64,000 nucleotides of DNA, taken from Rhodocyclaceae bacterium (GTDB lineage Bacteria; Pseudomonadota; Gammaproteobacteria; Burkholderiales; Rhodocyclaceae). Of the stretch, positions 28,562 through 41,467 are shown in pieces (within the stretch, counting starts at the first letter, position 1; each line of letters starts with the position of its first letter). The stretch is from NCBI GenBank assembly GCA_016791115.1, contig JAEUNL010000010.1:1-64000 (forward strand). Direction: 5' to 3'. A program made the position numbers and the translations under genes. The notes below the pieces were generated by a model. It saw only the letters and a program-made list of their open reading frames with translations. It had not been told where the DNA came from and did not search any database.

Positions 28562-31177
28562 ATGAAAGCACCCGGCACGTCTGGCCGCCAACCGGCCGTC
28601 GACCCGGAATCCCGCAAGCAACTCCTGGGAGATCTGCGCCTGCGGCTACAGGAGGGTGCGCGCGAACTGTGTGAAACCTATCAGGCAAAGCAGAATTCCA
28701 AGCTGATGCTGCGCGGCCGCTGCAGGCTGGTCGATTCGATACTGACCGACCTGTGGGCCTCGAGCGGACTACCCCATGAACTGGCGCTTGTGGCGGTCGG
28801 CGGCTACGGCCGCGGCGAATTGTTCCCCGCGTCGGATGTCGACCTGTTGATCCTGCTTCCGGAAACGACGACGCCCGACACGCAGCGGCGCCTCGAGGAG
28901 GTAATCGGATCGTTCTGGGACATCGGACTCGACATCGGGCATAGCGTGCGCACGGTTGCCGAATGTCTCGCGGAATCGTCGCGCGACATCACGGTGCAAA
29001 CCAGCCTGCTCGAAGCGAGACAGCTGTCGGGCAGCGAGCCCCTGTTCCGCCAGCTGCAGGTGGCCATGCGCGCGCAACTCGACGCCGGCAGCTTCTTCAG
29101 TGCAAAGCACCTCGAACAGGAACAGCGTTATACGCGGTATAGCGACACGCCCTACAGTCTCGAACCGAACTGCAAGGAAAGCCCGGGTGGCTTGCGCGAT
29201 CTGCAGGTGATCGCGTGGATCGCTCAAGCGGCCGGCATCGGTGAAGATTGGCAGGCGCTCGCCCACGCGCAGTTGCTGACCCCCGCCGAGTCCGCCCTGG
29301 CGCGCCGGGCCGAACGCTTCCTGCAGCATCTGCGGATACGCCTGCATCTGCTCGTTGGCCGGCGCGAGGATCGCCTGCTGTTCGACCATCAGGAAGCGAT
29401 TGCCCGCGAGTTCGGATTCGTGGCCAACGAGCACAAGCGCGCCTCGGAACTGTTGATGCAGCGCTACTACCAGAATGCCAAGCTGATTACCCAGCTCAAT
29501 ACGATCATCCTGCAGAACCTCGGGGCAAACGTATTCCCGACTCGCGGCAAGCCGGCAAGATTCGTCATCAACGATCGCTTCAGCATGACGCGCGAGTTGC
29601 TCGACGTAACGAGCGAGGATGTCTTCCGGCACGAACCTCGCGCCATCCTGGAAAGCTTCCTGCTTCTGCAGCAGCGCTCGGAGCTCAAGGGAATGACCGC
29701 ACGCACGCTGCGCGCCCTGTGGCGTTCGCGCCGCCTGATCGACAACGCCTTCCGCGCAGACCCGCGCAACCAGGCATTGTTTCTGCAGTTGTTCCAGCAG
29801 AAACGCGGGCTGGTGCACGAAATGCGGCGCATGAACCAGTTCGGCATCCTCGGTGCCTATCTGCCCTGCTTCGCCAAGATCGTCGGTCAGATGCAGCACG
29901 ACCTTTTCCACGTCTATACGGTGGACCAGCACATCCTCCAGGTGCTGCGCAACGTGCGCCGATTCACGATGGCCGAACACGCGCACGAGTACCCGCTGCT
30001 CTCGAGGCTGATCACCGGTTTCGAGCGGCACTGGCTGATCTACCTCGCCGCGCTGTTCCACGACATCGCAAAGGGCCGCGGTGGAGATCACTCGGTGCTC
30101 GGCGGCAAGGAGGCGATCGAGTTCTGCCGACGCCACGGACTTGACGACGACGATACGCACCTTGTCGGGTGGCTGGTCGAGCACCACCTCACGATGTCGT
30201 CCGTCGCGCAGAAGCAGGATCTCGCCGACCCGGATGTCATTGGTCGCTTCGCGGATCTGGTGGGCGACGAACGCCATCTCATCGCCCTCTACATCCTGAC
30301 GCACGCGGATATCCGGGGCACCAGCCCGAAAGTGTGGAACGCATGGAAGGGCAAGCTGCTGGAAGACCTCTATTTCGCGACTCAGCGGCTGTTGCGTGGG
30401 GCGACCCCGCACCATGCGCTCGGCGTCGAAGAGCGGCAGGAGGACAGCCGGCGGCTGATGCGCTACTACGGCCTCATGAACGGCGTCGAGGACAGGCTAT
30501 GGAAGGAACTCGACACCGTCTACTTCATGCGGCACGACGCCGAAGAGATCGCGTGGCACGCGCGCATCCTGTACTACCGGTCGCATGGTGCGCATCCCGT
30601 CGTGCGCGCGCGCCCGAATCCATTCGGCGAGGGCTTGCAGGTCATGGTCTATGCCCCCGACCAGCCGGACCTGTTCCTGCGCGTTTGCGGTTTCTTCGCG
30701 CGCATGGGGTTCTCGATCGTCGACGCCAAGATCCACACGACGCGGCACGGTTACGCATTGGACAGCTTCATCCTGCTCGACATGGGCGGAGAGCAGAACT
30801 ATCGCGACGTGGTCGGCCTGCTGGAGCATGACCTCGAGGAACGGTTGCGCGCCCCGGCCCCTGCCGATACGCCGGTACGCGGCCGGCTGTCGCGCCAGGC
30901 CCGCCACTTCCCGATTTCGCCCGAGGTTCTGATCCGCCCCGATGAACGCGGACAGCATTACCTGATGTCGGTCTCGGCGGCCGACCGCCCGGGGCTGCTT
31001 TACTCGGTGGCACAGGTGCTGAATCGCCACGGGATCAACCTGCATACCGCCAAGATCGCCACCCTCGGCGAACGCGTGGAGGATACGTTCCTGGTCAGCG
31101 GCGCGGAACTCGCAAACGGCACCGCGCTCATCCGCATCGAGCAGGAAGTGCTGGAACAGCTTCAGACCCCGCCCTGA
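28562..31177 (+). CDS. glnD: PII uridylyltransferase / uridylyl-removing enzyme
   Basis: The 871-residue nitrogen sensor uridylylates or deuridylylates PII proteins according to glutamine level. Domains in order are a nucleotidyltransferase domain (about 55-180, GGYGRGELFPASDVDLLIL), a linking helical domain (about 210-360), an HD domain that removes UMP (about 455-580, LAALFHDIAKGRGGDHS), and two C-terminal ACT domains for glutamine (about 690-765 and 800-868, the latter starting MSVSAADRPGLLYSVAQVL). The gene starts 28 bases after map. All key motifs are intact. Confidence 0.97.
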   Translation: MKAPGTSGRQPAVDPESRKQLLGDLRLRLQEGARELCETYQAKQNSKLMLRGRCRLVDSILTDLWASSGLPHELALVAVGGYGRGELFPASDVDLLILLPETTTPDTQRRLEEVIGSFWDIGLDIGHSVRTVAECLAESSRDITVQTSLLEARQLSGSEPLFRQLQVAMRAQLDAGSFFSAKHLEQEQRYTRYSDTPYSLEPNCKESPGGLRDLQVIAWIAQAAGIGEDWQALAHAQLLTPAESALARRAERFLQHLRIRLHLLVGRREDRLLFDHQEAIAREFGFVANEHKRASELLMQRYYQNAKLITQLNTIILQNLGANVFPTRGKPARFVINDRFSMTRELLDVTSEDVFRHEPRAILESFLLLQQRSELKGMTARTLRALWRSRRLIDNAFRADPRNQALFLQLFQQKRGLVHEMRRMNQFGILGAYLPCFAKIVGQMQHDLFHVYTVDQHILQVLRNVRRFTMAEHAHEYPLLSRLITGFERHWLIYLAALFHDIAKGRGGDHSVLGGKEAIEFCRRHGLDDDDTHLVGWLVEHHLTMSSVAQKQDLADPDVIGRFADLVGDERHLIALYILTHADIRGTSPKVWNAWKGKLLEDLYFATQRLLRGATPHHALGVEERQEDSRRLMRYYGLMNGVEDRLWKELDTVYFMRHDAEEIAWHARILYYRSHGAHPVVRARPNPFGEGLQVMVYAPDQPDLFLRVCGFFARMGFSIVDAKIHTTRHGYALDSFILLDMGGEQNYRDVVGLLEHDLEERLRAPAPADTPVRGRLSRQARHFPISPEVLIRPDERGQHYLMSVSAADRPGLLYSVAQVLNRHGINLHTAKIATLGERVEDTFLVSGAELANGTALIRIEQEVLEQLQTPP

Positions 31178-31214
31178 GTCACGCCGGCAATCCTTCGACC
31201 GATCCGGTTCCTGC

Positions 31215-32627
31215 TTAGCGCCCGTCGAACGCGCCCGCGACTATCTTCGTCCCATCCTGGCCGATTCGCCGCCAGGAGTCGTCGTTGCAGTAAGCCCAGA
31301 GGCCCGCGGCAGCGAAATCGACGATCAGATCGTGCCGTCCGTTGCCATCGAGATCCGCCACCGCAAGGGCCGTGGAATGCGAGCCGTGGAGTTGCACCCA
31401 CTTGCGGTTGTTCCGATAGACCCAGACGCCGTACCCGGCGCCGAAATCGACCACGACTTCAGCCTGACCGTTGCCATCGAGATCCCCCACCGCGATGGCC
31501 CGCGCATCATGGGAATGAAGCTGGACCCAACTCGTGTTGTTGAAGCGGATCCAGATGCCGTACTGCGGCCCGAAGTCGATCACCAGTTCGTCACTGCCGT
31601 TGTGGTCGAGGTCGCCGGCCGCCATCGCGTTCGCAGTCTGCGAATGGAGCTGAACCCACGTCTTGCCGTTCATGTAGGCAAATATTCCGTAGCCGGGCCC
31701 GAAGTCCACCACCACATCGTCCTGCTTGTCGCCATCCAGGTCCGCGACAACGGCAGAGCGCGCCGAAGTGGCATGCAGCTTCGTCCATTTGCCGGTGCCC
31801 GAAAGAATCCAGATTCCGAATCCCGCGCCGAAATCAACCACGAGATCGTCGACCCGATCATGGTCGAGATCCGCCCGTTCCATCCATACCGCCGTGCTGT
31901 CGTGCAGCCTTCTCCAGGTTCCGTTGTCGAGCCTGGCGGCGATCCCCTGCCCGGGTCCGAAATCGACCACGGCATCCTGCCGCCCGTTCCGGTCGAGGTC
32001 GGCAGCGAGCAAGTGGCGCGCATTCCGCTCGTGCACCTGCACCCATTTCGAATCGTTCAGGTAGAGCCAGATGCCTTTGCCCGTCCCCCTGTCGACCAGA
32101 AGATCATTGGCGCGAAGCGCTGAAGCCGCCGGCGCGTTGGAACCGGAAAGCTCTGACAGGGCGGGCAACCCGAGCAGTTCCTGATAGTCCAGTCGCGTGA
32201 GCAGGAACACAACCAATATGCCCGACAGGAGGACCGCAACGCTTTCGATGCTGAAGCGTGAACGCAACCATCGGGTCCCGGCCGCCGCGAAGCCGGCCAC
32301 CCGCCGTACTACCACGCCCGCCGAAGCCGGACCGGTTCGCTGCTGCGGCACCTCCAGCCGATTGACGGCCTCGTTCCGAGCACCGGCCAAGGCGACGGCT
32401 TCGACAGCCGCCGGCGGTTCCGGCAGCGCCGCCCCTTGCGCCGATTGACCGATTTCGTCCTGCAGGCGAGTCGCCGGAAACCATTCGCGCGACCCCGAGC
32501 GCCGCGCGAAGTCGCCCTCCGCGATCCGGCCGTCCTGCAGCAGATGCGCGATTTCGTCAACCGGGAATGGACCAACCTGGTAACGGCCGCGCCGCAAATA
32601 CCAACCGCGTTCGCCGCCCGCGCTCAA
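31215..32627 (-). CDS. GYF_2 domain, membrane anchor and seven-bladed FG-GAP/VCBS-type propeller
   Basis: The 470-residue product starts at a TTG with GAGAGG 7 bases upstream. An N-terminal GYF_2 (DUF4339) domain (residues 8-56, WYLRRGRYQVGPFPVDEIAHLL) is followed by a low-complexity linker, one membrane helix (about 126-146, ESVAVLLSGILVVFLLTRL), and seven repeats of 43 residues of the form DLDxNGxxDxVVDFGxGYGIW...WVQLH. The DxDxNGxxD loops look like calcium sites. The first repeat lacks its DLD loop, and the C-terminus ends in GAFDGR, which could supply it. Topology would put GYF_2 in the cytoplasm and the propeller in the periplasm. Ligand is unknown. It lies 139 bases after def on the same strand. 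Confidence 0.75.
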   Translation of the reverse strand: MSAGGERGWYLRRGRYQVGPFPVDEIAHLLQDGRIAEGDFARRSGSREWFPATRLQDEIGQSAQGAALPEPPAAVEAVALAGARNEAVNRLEVPQQRTGPASAGVVVRRVAGFAAAGTRWLRSRFSIESVAVLLSGILVVFLLTRLDYQELLGLPALSELSGSNAPAASALRANDLLVDRGTGKGIWLYLNDSKWVQVHERNARHLLAADLDRNGRQDAVVDFGPGQGIAARLDNGTWRRLHDSTAVWMERADLDHDRVDDLVVDFGAGFGIWILSGTGKWTKLHATSARSAVVADLDGDKQDDVVVDFGPGYGIFAYMNGKTWVQLHSQTANAMAAGDLDHNGSDELVIDFGPQYGIWIRFNNTSWVQLHSHDARAIAVGDLDGNGQAEVVVDFGAGYGVWVYRNNRKWVQLHGSHSTALAVADLDGNGRHDLIVDFAAAGLWAYCNDDSWRRIGQDGTKIVAGAFDGR

Positions 32628-32766
32628 AAGTCAGCCTCTCGGGAATCGGTCCTCCCCGGTCGTGCAGCGACCGGGTTGCGGAGTCTGGTTTCGTACACAG
32701 TCAGAACGCTGAATGACTTGCCTGAAGATCGCCACGTCGCACGATCGGGGCTGAGCCCCGATGGTC

Positions 32767-33300
32767 TCAATCGTCCGGCGCCACCCCGCCATCGGGAAAC
32801 AGCACGTCCGTATAGCCGAAACGCGAAAAATCGCGTATCCGCATCGGATACAGCACGCCATCGAGGTGATCGCACTCATGCTGCACGACGCGAGCGTGAA
32901 AATCGCTGACTTCGCGCGAGAAAGGCACACCCCGCTCGTCGAAGCCGGAATAGCGCAACCGGCGGTGGCGCGGGACGATGCCGCGCATGCCGGGGACAGA
33001 CAGGCATCCTTCCCAGCCGTCCTCCATTTCCCCACTGAGCGGCTCCAGGGCCGGGTTGATCAGCACGGTATCCGGCACCGGCTCCGCCTCCGGATAACGG
33101 GGATTCGCCTGCAAACCGAAGATCACTACGCGCAACCCGACGCCAATCTGCGGCGCGGCAAGCCCCGCACCATTCAGATGCGCCATCGTGTCGCGCATGT
33201 CCACAAGCAATGCTGCCAGTTCCCGCGTGCCGAAATCCGTAACCGGTTGCGCAGGCTGCAGCAAGCGCCGATCGCCCATGCGCAGCACCTCCCGAATCAT
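32767..33300 (-). CDS. def: Peptide deformylase
   Basis: The 177-residue Fe/Zn enzyme removes the formyl group from new proteins. The three motifs are [17 protein letters not shown] (metal Cys) and QHECDHLDG (HExxH). Its ATG overlaps the stop of the upstream phosphorylase by 4 bases. Other genomes often carry more than one def copy; this one has no fmt beside it, so it may be a second copy. The [15 protein letters not shown] segment is typical of the proteobacterial branch. Confidence 0.95.
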   Translation of the reverse strand: MIREVLRMGDRRLLQPAQPVTDFGTRELAALLVDMRDTMAHLNGAGLAAPQIGVGLRVVIFGLQANPRYPEAEPVPDTVLINPALEPLSGEMEDGWEGCLSVPGMRGIVPRHRRLRYSGFDERGVPFSREVSDFHARVVQHECDHLDGVLYPMRIRDFSRFGYTDVLFPDGGVAPDD

Positions 33301-34040
33301 GCAACCTCTCCGCAGAGGCGACTCAGGATGCGATGCACGCGCGCCATCGCGCCCTGCAACGTCGCCTCGATGTGGGTGAATTCGATGCGGTGCAACGAAT
33401 CGCCGCGACCGGCAGCGTAGTTGGCCACCACATTGATTGCCGCATAAGGCAGCCCTGCTTCACGCGCGAGCGCGGCTTCCGGCATGCCGGTCATGCCTAC
33501 GACATCGGCACCATCGCGTTCGAAGCGCGTGATCTCGGCCGCGGTCTCGAGCCGCGGGCCCTGCGTGGCCGCATACACGCCGCCATCGACGATCTTCTCC
33601 CCGGCGGCGCGCGCCGCTTCAAGCAGCGCAGCGCGCAGCGATTCATCGTAGGGGTCAGTGAAATCGATGTGGGTGACCTGAGACTCGGCGCCTTCGTGGA
33701 ACGTCATTTTGCGGCCCCATGTGTAATCGATGATCTGGTGCGGCACCAGCAGCGTGCCGGGCCCGAGATCGGCGCGTATCCCGCCGACCGAGGCGACCGA
33801 CACCACGCGCGTCGCACCGACCTGGCTCAGGGCGCTGACGTTGGCCCGGTAGTTGACCTCGTGCGGCGGAATTGTGTGGCCGTGGCCGTGCCGCGCGAGG
33901 AACACCACTTCGCTCGCACCGATCCGCCCGAAGATCAGCGCCCCCGAGGGTTCGCCATACGGGGTGCGCACGATCTGCCGCCGCGTGACCTCGAGGCTTG
34001 AGAGTTGGGTGAGACCGCTACCACCGATGATTGCCAACAT
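33297..34040 (-). CDS. S-methyl-5'-thioadenosine / S-methyl-5'-thioinosine phosphorylase
   Basis: The 247-residue purine nucleoside phosphorylase of the MTAP/PNP class II family acts in methionine salvage or polyamine by-product removal. It begins [10 protein letters not shown], has [19 protein letters not shown] (phosphate and substrate region), [17 protein letters not shown] and [15 protein letters not shown]. In Pseudomonas and many betaproteobacteria the enzyme of this branch prefers methylthioinosine (MTIP), so symbol choice is left open. The stop overlaps def by 4 bases; def and this gene are one transcript. Confidence 0.88.
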   Translation of the reverse strand: MLAIIGGSGLTQLSSLEVTRRQIVRTPYGEPSGALIFGRIGASEVVFLARHGHGHTIPPHEVNYRANVSALSQVGATRVVSVASVGGIRADLGPGTLLVPHQIIDYTWGRKMTFHEGAESQVTHIDFTDPYDESLRAALLEAARAAGEKIVDGGVYAATQGPRLETAAEITRFERDGADVVGMTGMPEAALAREAGLPYAAINVVANYAAGRGDSLHRIEFTHIEATLQGAMARVHRILSRLCGEVA

Positions 34041-34144
34041 GAGTCCGAACTTTTACGACACATTACAACAGGTTGAGAAGCAACAACTTTCCGTTGCGAT
34101 TCTAGCATGCACCCCAAGCGAGCCAGCCCCGATGCAGGTCCCCA

Positions 34145-34153
34145 TGCTAAAAT
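34145..34153 (+). promoter_or_regulatory. Extended -10 promoter of typA
   Basis: TGC followed by TAAAAT forms an extended -10 element, with the expected start about 24 nt before the ATG at 34184. No -35 box is needed for this class and none is clear. Confidence 0.45.
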
Positions 34154-34183
34154 CGCGAGCTTTTCCCCTCGAGCATCCCCTTC

Positions 34184-36004
<1,821 letters not shown>

Positions 36005-36034
36005 TTCGGGCGGCAGACGAGTCCGTTCGCTTCG

Positions 36035-36211
36035 ATGACCGTCCAGCCACCTGATCGACGCGGCGCAAACCGGCTGCGTGAGTGGATGGCGGCGCACCGC
36101 AGGCAGATCCGGTTTGCCCTCGTGCTCATCGCCGTTGCGGTGGTGTTCTTCGTCATCGGCGCGACCGCGCCGAGGGTGATCATGCCGGGTGCGTGCAAGG
36201 TCTACGGCTGA
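36035..36211 (+). CDS. 58-residue single-pass membrane protein
   Basis: An ATG at 36035, 30 bases after typA, opens a 58-codon frame with a basic N-terminal part (QPPDRRGANRLREW), one strong hydrophobic helix (IRFALVLIAVAVVFFVIGAT) and a short tail ending CKVYG. The clear positive-inside layout and codon use like its neighbours suggest a real small inner-membrane protein. I know no family for it. No strong ribosome site is seen; GACGAG lies a little upstream. Confidence 0.5.
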   Translation: MTVQPPDRRGANRLREWMAAHRRQIRFALVLIAVAVVFFVIGATAPRVIMPGACKVYG

Positions 36212-36378
36212 CACTCTCTGCAAGCCGCATGAATGCTCGCTCTGCAGCAAGCCACCGCCAGAAGGCAGTATACATGCGCCTTCCCGGCACCCCACACTGA
36301 ATACGACCGTCCTGCGCGCTTCTCAGGCTCGACGAATTCACTGAACGTGGAGCAATGCCGTCGCGGGCCGTAAAGCCG

Positions 36379-36804
36379 TCAGCCGCCTCCAGCGGACGAA
36401 TCGACGCTCTCGCCGTCCGGCGGCGTAGGCGGACGTTCCGGCCCGCTCCAGATCGGAACGCCATAATTGTGGATTTTCGCGGTTTCCTCGTCGCGAATCC
36501 GGATCATGCCCGGTTCGACCTGACCGGAATACGGTTTGCCGGTGCCCCAATCCAGCCCGTTGAACGCGGAACCGTCCAGGTGCAGCGTGACGGTCGCACC
36601 GCTGCCATGGTCGTGCAGATTGGGTGGCGCACCGGTCAGGTACGCCCCGCGGTCGATCGCAAAGACATTGATCGACGTACCGGAGACGCTGCCACTGTGG
36701 CGGACATGCCGCCCGCCGCTGAAATCGAACACCATAACGTGCTCGCCAGCCCCCGAAAGTCGTGCAACCAGGTAGGCGACGCACGCCCTCAGATTCGCGT
36801 TCAT
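36379..36804 (-). CDS. Conserved hypothetical protein
   Basis: A 141-residue soluble protein without signal or membrane segment. It is beta-rich with YLTGAPPNLHDHGSGATVTL and a GLDWGTGKPYSGQVEPG stretch, and a Pro/Asp-rich C-terminal tail. No domain is recognised. AAGGAACG lies about 7 bases before the ATG. It is the last gene of the smc-zipA-ligA-galU-hpt block, 12 bases after hpt, so it is probably co-transcribed. Confidence 0.65.
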   Translation of the reverse strand: MNANLRACVAYLVARLSGAGEHVMVFDFSGGRHVRHSGSVSGTSINVFAIDRGAYLTGAPPNLHDHGSGATVTLHLDGSAFNGLDWGTGKPYSGQVEPGMIRIRDEETAKIHNYGVPIWSGPERPPTPPDGESVDSSAGGG

Positions 36805-36816
36805 CGTCCGTTCCTT

Positions 36817-37374
36817 TCAGGCAGGCCTGTTCTCGCGCATCGCATAGATCGCCGGCAGGTTGCGCCAGGCGCCGCGCACGTCCATGCCGTAGCCGAACAC
36901 ATAGCGGTTGGGCAGCGTGATGCCGACGAAATCAGCCCTGATCGGCTTGCGCTTGCCGATCGCCTTGTCGGCGAACACCGCGGTGTAACAGGCTGTCGCA
37001 CCGCTTTCCAGCATGCGGCTGCGGATCGCCGCGAGTGTGATGCCTTCGTCGAGGATGTCGTCGAGCACCAGCACCGTGCGACCGACGATCGCCTCGCGTG
37101 GCGCGGCAATCCAGCGCAACTCGCCGCCGGTAGTTTCGTCACCGTAGCGCGTGACGTGGATGTAATCGAAGTCGAGCGGAAACAGGAGCTGCGGCAGCAG
37201 GTTGCCAGTAAAGACCACGGCGCCACCCATGACGGAAAGCACGAGCGGATTGGCCGCGCCGAGTTGCGTCGTGATTTCGTCCGCCAGTCGCCTTACGGCG
37301 CCGGCCACCGCCTCGGCGCTGCAGATCAGGTCCGCATCGTCGAGGATGCGGCGCGCTTCGGCAGGCGGCAGCAT
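36817..37374 (-). CDS. hpt: Hypoxanthine/guanine phosphoribosyltransferase
   Basis: The 185-residue purine-salvage enzyme makes IMP or GMP from the base and PRPP. The PRPP-binding loop VLVLDDILDEGITLAAI is intact, and VMGGAVVFTGNLLPQL and YVFGYGMDVRGAWRNLP fit the family. The start is 4 bases after galU stops. Base preference (hypoxanthine or guanine) cannot be read. Confidence 0.92.
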   Translation of the reverse strand: MLPPAEARRILDDADLICSAEAVAGAVRRLADEITTQLGAANPLVLSVMGGAVVFTGNLLPQLLFPLDFDYIHVTRYGDETTGGELRWIAAPREAIVGRTVLVLDDILDEGITLAAIRSRMLESGATACYTAVFADKAIGKRKPIRADFVGITLPNRYVFGYGMDVRGAWRNLPAIYAMRENRPA

Positions 37375-37378
37375 GCGA

Positions 37379-38257
37379 TTAGCCTGCAGCCTTTTCGTTC
37401 ATCTGCTTCAGGTAAGCCGCGAACTCTGCGCCGACGTCAGGGTGCTTGAGGCCGAACGCCACCTGCGCCTGCATGTAGCCGAGCTTGGAGCCGCAGTCGT
37501 AGCGCGTACCCTCGAACTGGTAGGCCAGCACCGCTTCTTCCTTCAGCAGCGAGGCGATTGCATCGGTGAGCTGGATCTCGCCGCCCGCACCCGGCTGCAC
37601 GTTGCGCAGGTGCTCGAAGATCTGCGGCGTCAGCACGTAGCGGCCTACCACCGCCTGCGTCGTCGGCGCCTTCTCCGGCGCAGGCTTTTCGACGATGCCG
37701 GTCATGCGCTGCACGCGCCCTTCCTGAGTCAGGGTGCTGACGATGCCGTATTGCCGCGTCTGTTCGCGCGGCACGTTCATGGTGCCGAGCACCGAGCAGC
37801 GATGGTAGTTATAGACGTCGACCATCTGCTTCAGCGCCGGCGGCTCGGCGTCGATCAGATCGTCGGCCAGCAACACGGCAAACGGCTCGTCATTGACGAT
37901 CGGCGCCGCACACAGCACCGCGTGCCCGAGGCCGAGCGGCTCGGCCTGGCGCAGGTAGATGCAATTCACGTGCTTGGGCACGGTCTCGCAGAGCTTGAGC
38001 AGGTCGTGCTTATTCTTCATGTCCAGCTCGTGCTCGAGTTCGTAGGCCTTGTCGAAGTGGTCAGCGATCGAGCGCTTGGTGCGGCCGGTGATGAAAATCA
38101 TGTCCGTCACGCCGGCTGCGACCGCTTCCTCGACCGCATACTGGATCAGCGGCTTGTCCACCACCGGCAGCATTTCCTTGGGATTGGCCTTGGTGGCCGG
38201 GAGGAAGCGGCTGCCCAGACCGGCAACCGGAAACACCGCCTTGCGAATCTTCTTCAC
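37379..38257 (-). CDS. galU: UTP--glucose-1-phosphate uridylyltransferase
   Basis: The 292-residue enzyme makes UDP-glucose for surface polysaccharides, matching the polysaccharide cluster at the right end. It begins [20 protein letters not shown] with the nucleotide-binding GxGxRF motif, then [19 protein letters not shown] and [11 protein letters not shown]. The start is a GTG at 38257 because the family N-terminus begins there; the frame is open upstream into ligA sequence. It lies 4 bases after ligA. Confidence 0.94.
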   Translation of the reverse strand: MKKIRKAVFPVAGLGSRFLPATKANPKEMLPVVDKPLIQYAVEEAVAAGVTDMIFITGRTKRSIADHFDKAYELEHELDMKNKHDLLKLCETVPKHVNCIYLRQAEPLGLGHAVLCAAPIVNDEPFAVLLADDLIDAEPPALKQMVDVYNYHRCSVLGTMNVPREQTRQYGIVSTLTQEGRVQRMTGIVEKPAPEKAPTTQAVVGRYVLTPQIFEHLRNVQPGAGGEIQLTDAIASLLKEEAVLAYQFEGTRYDCGSKLGYMQAQVAFGLKHPDVGAEFAAYLKQMNEKAAG

Positions 38258-38261
38258 GAGA

Positions 38262-40337
<2,076 letters not shown>

Positions 40338-41453
40338 TCAGGCGAACAGGCGCAGCGCCGTGGGGCTGCCGGCCGCGATGCCCTGCTGCGCCATCTGCTG
40401 CTGGAACTGCGCGATGGTGTCGCGGATCTTGAGCAGCGCCGGCTCCGCGAGGCGCGAGCGATTGTCGTCGACGAGCTCGCCGCCGAGGTTGTTTGCCAGC
40501 CTGAGGCCAAGCGCGATCATGCGGTCGAACGCAGCCACGCCATCGGCGACGCGCGGCACGTCGACCGTCAGCGTCACACCGTGCGTCTGCAGACCATCGA
40601 ATTCGCCGGACGCGAACAGCGCCGCCTCGAGGTTGCCCAGCGTGAACAGGGTATGGCCACCGCCATCCTCCGCGTGAAACTGGCCGTCGCCGCGCAACTG
40701 CAGTCCGGCATGCTCGGCAAGTTCGGCCAGTTTCGCTCCCGGGAACGGGGATTGCGAAGCCACCACGTGCACCGCGATCTGCGCGTCGACGCCGGCACAG
40801 AACGCATCGAGCTGATTGGCGTCGGCCAGCACCGTCTCGCGCTGCGGGTAGTCGATCACGGCGAGAAACTTGTCGCCGAGTTGCTGCAGCCCCTCGAAGA
40901 ACGACACCATTTCGCCGCCCGAGAGCGGGCCGCGCCGGTCAGCGATCTGCAGCGTGCAGCAGAATTGCTGGAAACGGCCGGCGGCATGCGCGTCGAGAAC
41001 ACGCCAGCCGCCCTGACTGCCGTCGAGCGCGAACCAGCGTACCGGCTTGTCGATGAGTTCGAAGGCATGGCGCTGCGCCGACCAGAAATCGTTGCCCGTC
41101 ACCGGCTCGGCCGCCTCGAAACGCACCAGGCAGTCGATACGCGGATCGATGTCGGGCAGGCCCGCGTGGCCGGCTTCGGCTGCGGACTCCTGCGCGATGG
41201 CCGGTTCCGCCGGCGGCATGTCGCCGATCACCGGCTCGATTCGCCCTTCGGTCTCTCCGGTCGAATCGGATTCGACCAGCGGCTCGCGCCGCTCGGCCCC
41301 CTGGTCGATCAGCACATCCGGATGATCCTGCCTGAACACCCGCTCGGCATGTGCACGGTGCTTGCGTTCCTGCCACTTGTTGTAGGCAAACACGCCACCG
41401 ACGCCCGCGACGCCAAGCGCGATCAGACTCCATTGCAGTTCGCTGATAGCCAT
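40338..41453 (-). CDS. zipA: Cell-division protein ZipA-like
   Basis: The 371-residue product has one N-terminal membrane helix (LQWSLIALGVAGVGGVFAYN), a charged Pro/Glu linker (about 45-105) and a C-terminal ZipA FtsZ-binding-like domain (about 225-350, with MVSFFEGLQQLGDKFLAVID). The N-out topology with cytoplasmic C-domain fits ZipA, which anchors FtsZ to the membrane. Betaproteobacterial ZipA proteins diverge from the E. coli one, and the call leans on the smc-zipA-ligA gene order. The start is at 41453, 14 bases after smc. Confidence 0.82.
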   Translation of the reverse strand: MAISELQWSLIALGVAGVGGVFAYNKWQERKHRAHAERVFRQDHPDVLIDQGAERREPLVESDSTGETEGRIEPVIGDMPPAEPAIAQESAAEAGHAGLPDIDPRIDCLVRFEAAEPVTGNDFWSAQRHAFELIDKPVRWFALDGSQGGWRVLDAHAAGRFQQFCCTLQIADRRGPLSGGEMVSFFEGLQQLGDKFLAVIDYPQRETVLADANQLDAFCAGVDAQIAVHVVASQSPFPGAKLAELAEHAGLQLRGDGQFHAEDGGGHTLFTLGNLEAALFASGEFDGLQTHGVTLTVDVPRVADGVAAFDRMIALGLRLANNLGGELVDDNRSRLAEPALLKIRDTIAQFQQQMAQQGIAAGSPTALRLFA

Positions 41454-41467
41454 ATCCGCTGCGGCGC

